Shown here one piece after another: positions 62,660 to 64,000 of a stretch of 64,000 bases of DNA (position 1 is the stretch's first letter; each line of letters starts with the position of its first letter). Position numbers and translations under genes: made by a program. The notes beneath the pieces are model-generated. The model saw only the letters and a list, made by a program, of their open reading frames with translations, made no database searches and was not told the DNA's origin. This stretch comes from Piscinibacter defluvii (GTDB lineage Bacteria; Pseudomonadota; Gammaproteobacteria; Burkholderiales; Burkholderiaceae_C), in the NCBI RefSeq assembly GCF_004011805.1, contig NZ_ML137198.1, forward strand, positions 253,258 to 317,257, in the 5' to 3' direction.

Positions 62660-64000
62660 GCGGCAATGGAGTGGGTGATGCGGTAGACGGGCACGCGGCG
62701 CCAGGCCGGCTCGGCGTAACGCGCGCAATGGCGGTGGATGAAGTCGAGCACCGCGGTGGCGTCGGTGGCCAGCGACGGGTTCGCCTGCTTCCAGGCCTCG
62801 AACGCGGCGCGCGTGGCCGGCTCGGCCTCGAGCACGCGCAGCGCCTCGTCCTCGAACAGGTAGTCGCTGTAGGTCTCCTTGCGGTCCAGCACCGCGTCGA
62901 AGAAGCCCCAGCGGAAGAAGCTGTCGGCGCCCTGCGGTTCGAGCGTCTCGATCACGTAGCGGTCGGTCGGGCGGCCGAGCGGCACGACCCAGTCGCCGGC
63001 ACGCGCGGGGTAGTCGAGCGGCTCGGCCTGCAGCTCGAGGCGCCCGTGCAGGTGCTCGCCCTCGAAGGGGCGCGGCGCCTTCTCGTGCGCCAGCACGCGC
63101 CAGGCCTCGACGGCGATGCGGCGGTCGGCCGCCAGCGGCTGCAGTTCGACCCCGTTCAGCCGCAGCCGCGCCGCCACCTCGGGCCAGGCCTGTGGCAGCA
63201 GGTAGGCACGCGGCGGCACCACCTGGGCCGTGGCGCGGTAGCGGTCGTGGTAGGGGATGTCTTCCTCGAACGGCTGGCGGCGGTCGTAGCGCAGGCGCGT
63301 CCAGGGGCCGAGCGCACTCGGCAGCCGCTGCGCGCGGTAGCCGCGGAAGCGGAAGCGCGAGGCCTGCGTCTCGTCCAGCGCCCACTGCAGCGGCCAGGCC
63401 GGCGCCGAGGCCACCGCGGCGCGGTCGCGCGCGCGGGCTGCGCGGATCTCGCCACCGTGCGCCACGGTGAACGCGAGTGCGCTGTCGACCAGCGCGCGCG
63501 TGCCGTGGTAGCGCTGCGCGAAGGTCTTGAGCATGTGCGTCTCGGGCATGAAGCCGATGCAGTGGTGCAGCGCCGCGTAGCCGGTGGAAAAGCGCGGCGT
63601 GTCGAGGAAGTCGGCGATGCCCTCCTCCGGCGTGTCCTTCACGGTGTTGACATACGGGCACATCGGCTCGCCGCGTGCGGCCATCGCGGCGTAGAGCGCC
63701 GGCAGCATGCGTTCGCGCAGCAGCGCCCCGGTGGCGCCGCCGAGCTTGTCGGGCTGGGTCGGGATCAGCGTCACCACGTGCTGGTAGTCGGCGCCGTTGC
63801 TGGTGTGCGTGTCCACCATCACGTCGGGATCCCAGGCCGTGAAGAAGCGGCTGAAGGCCCAGGCGTTGCGGCTCGCGGCCTTGACGAAGTCGCGGTTCAG
63901 GTCGAGGTGGCGCGCGTTGCCGCGAAAGCCGAAGGCCTCCGGCGGCGATGTCCCGCTCGCTGTTGAACCGTGACCGGTGACGGCTCCTCGGTGGACATGC
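62656..64000 (-). CDS. M14-family metallocarboxypeptidase, 5' end outside the window
   Basis: At least 448 residues; the start lies beyond the right edge. EAFGFRGNARHLDLNRDFVK and PDVMVDTHTSNGADYQHV are the M14 zinc-carboxypeptidase hallmarks (third zinc His in DTHTSNG), and MPETHMLKTFAQRYHGT holds the likely catalytic Glu. The first zinc ligands are off the edge. The C-terminal half is a long beta-rich extension. Overlaps the S9 peptidase gene as ATGA. Confidence 0.85.
   Translation of the reverse strand, partial: HVHRGAVTGHGSTASGTSPPEAFGFRGNARHLDLNRDFVKAASRNAWAFSRFFTAWDPDVMVDTHTSNGADYQHVVTLIPTQPDKLGGATGALLRERMLPALYAAMAARGEPMCPYVNTVKDTPEEGIADFLDTPRFSTGYAALHHCIGFMPETHMLKTFAQRYHGTRALVDSALAFTVAHGGEIRAARARDRAAVASAPAWPLQWALDETQASRFRFRGYRAQRLPSALGPWTRLRYDRRQPFEEDIPYHDRYRATAQVVPPRAYLLPQAWPEVAARLRLNGVELQPLAADRRIAVEAWRVLAHEKAPRPFEGEHLHGRLELQAEPLDYPARAGDWVVPLGRPTDRYVIETLEPQGADSFFRWGFFDAVLDRKETYSDYLFEDEALRVLEAEPATRAAFEAWKQANPSLATDATAVLDFIHRHCARYAEPAWRRVPVYRITHSIAA

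Noticed and set aside
63823..64000. A frameshift in the M14 gene near the right edge
   Set aside because: The frame stays open to the edge and the segment before EAFGFRGN is variable in the family, so truncation by the window explains it.

Overview
The window is a high-GC stretch of chromosome from a betaproteobacterium, most likely of the order Burkholderiales (Rubrivivax/Leptothrix/Piscinibacter-like). Support for this: the ribosomal block rpsP-rimM-trmD-rplS next to a CobD/CbiB-like gene and a CoA-pyrophosphatase gene, the hda/pcnB/folK train, the Bug-type (tripartite tricarboxylate) receptor, and a roughly 96-bp dispersed GC-rich intergenic element present twice. Genes are packed tightly, and many neighbours overlap by ATGA or GTGA, which suggests translational coupling. 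I saw no rRNA, tRNA, CRISPR array, integrase or transposase.

Layout. 1-13.5 kb is housekeeping: translation and tRNA modification (rpsP, rimM, trmD, rplS), phosphate uptake (DUF47-pit) with a candidate Pho box, a train perM-hda-HAD-pcnB-folK read leftwards, SirB1-like, murJ, and rpsT with its own promoter and terminator. 13.6-18.4 kb holds argD-argF and a phosphatase / kinase-UspA fusion / cysteine-cluster trio. 18.4-20.4 kb is a gamma-glutamyltransferase.

20.6-30.3 kb is a complete route from tryptophan through kynurenine to anthranilate and on to CoA-bound ring degradation. kynB-kynU-kynA (rightward) make anthranilate. The leftward operon encodes a flavin monooxygenase/reductase fusion, a MarR regulator, an enoyl-CoA hydratase, an acyl-CoA dehydrogenase, a 2-aminobenzoate-CoA ligase and a RidA protein. 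The two operons diverge from a 72-bp region where one palindrome carries the -35 boxes of both promoters, so one regulator probably controls both.

30.3-33.3 kb has a degenerate peptidase-like lipoprotein and a fused ABC transporter. 33.3-42.9 kb is a second acyl-CoA catabolic operon (thiolase, MmgE/PrpD, hydratase/dehydrogenase fusion, ADP-forming acyl-CoA synthetase, hydratase, Bug receptor), divergent from an IclR regulator with a palindromic candidate operator; its substrate is unknown.

43-64 kb is an accessory region rich in proteases: a secreted HELWH protein, DegP/Do, a TIR-transmembrane-subtilisin fusion, a secreted HEVLH protein paired with a double-anchored TAXI protein, an M64 peptidase, an S9 peptidase and an M14 carboxypeptidase cut by the right edge. 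Between them lie a two-component system, a thioesterase, a molybdopterin/flavin redox pair, an AraC-VOC pair and a 1112-residue RTX protein. The TIR-subtilisin fusion (47217-49151) is the best candidate for an undescribed system: a cytosolic TIR sensor or enzyme joined through one membrane helix to a protease with an intact Asp-His-Ser triad.
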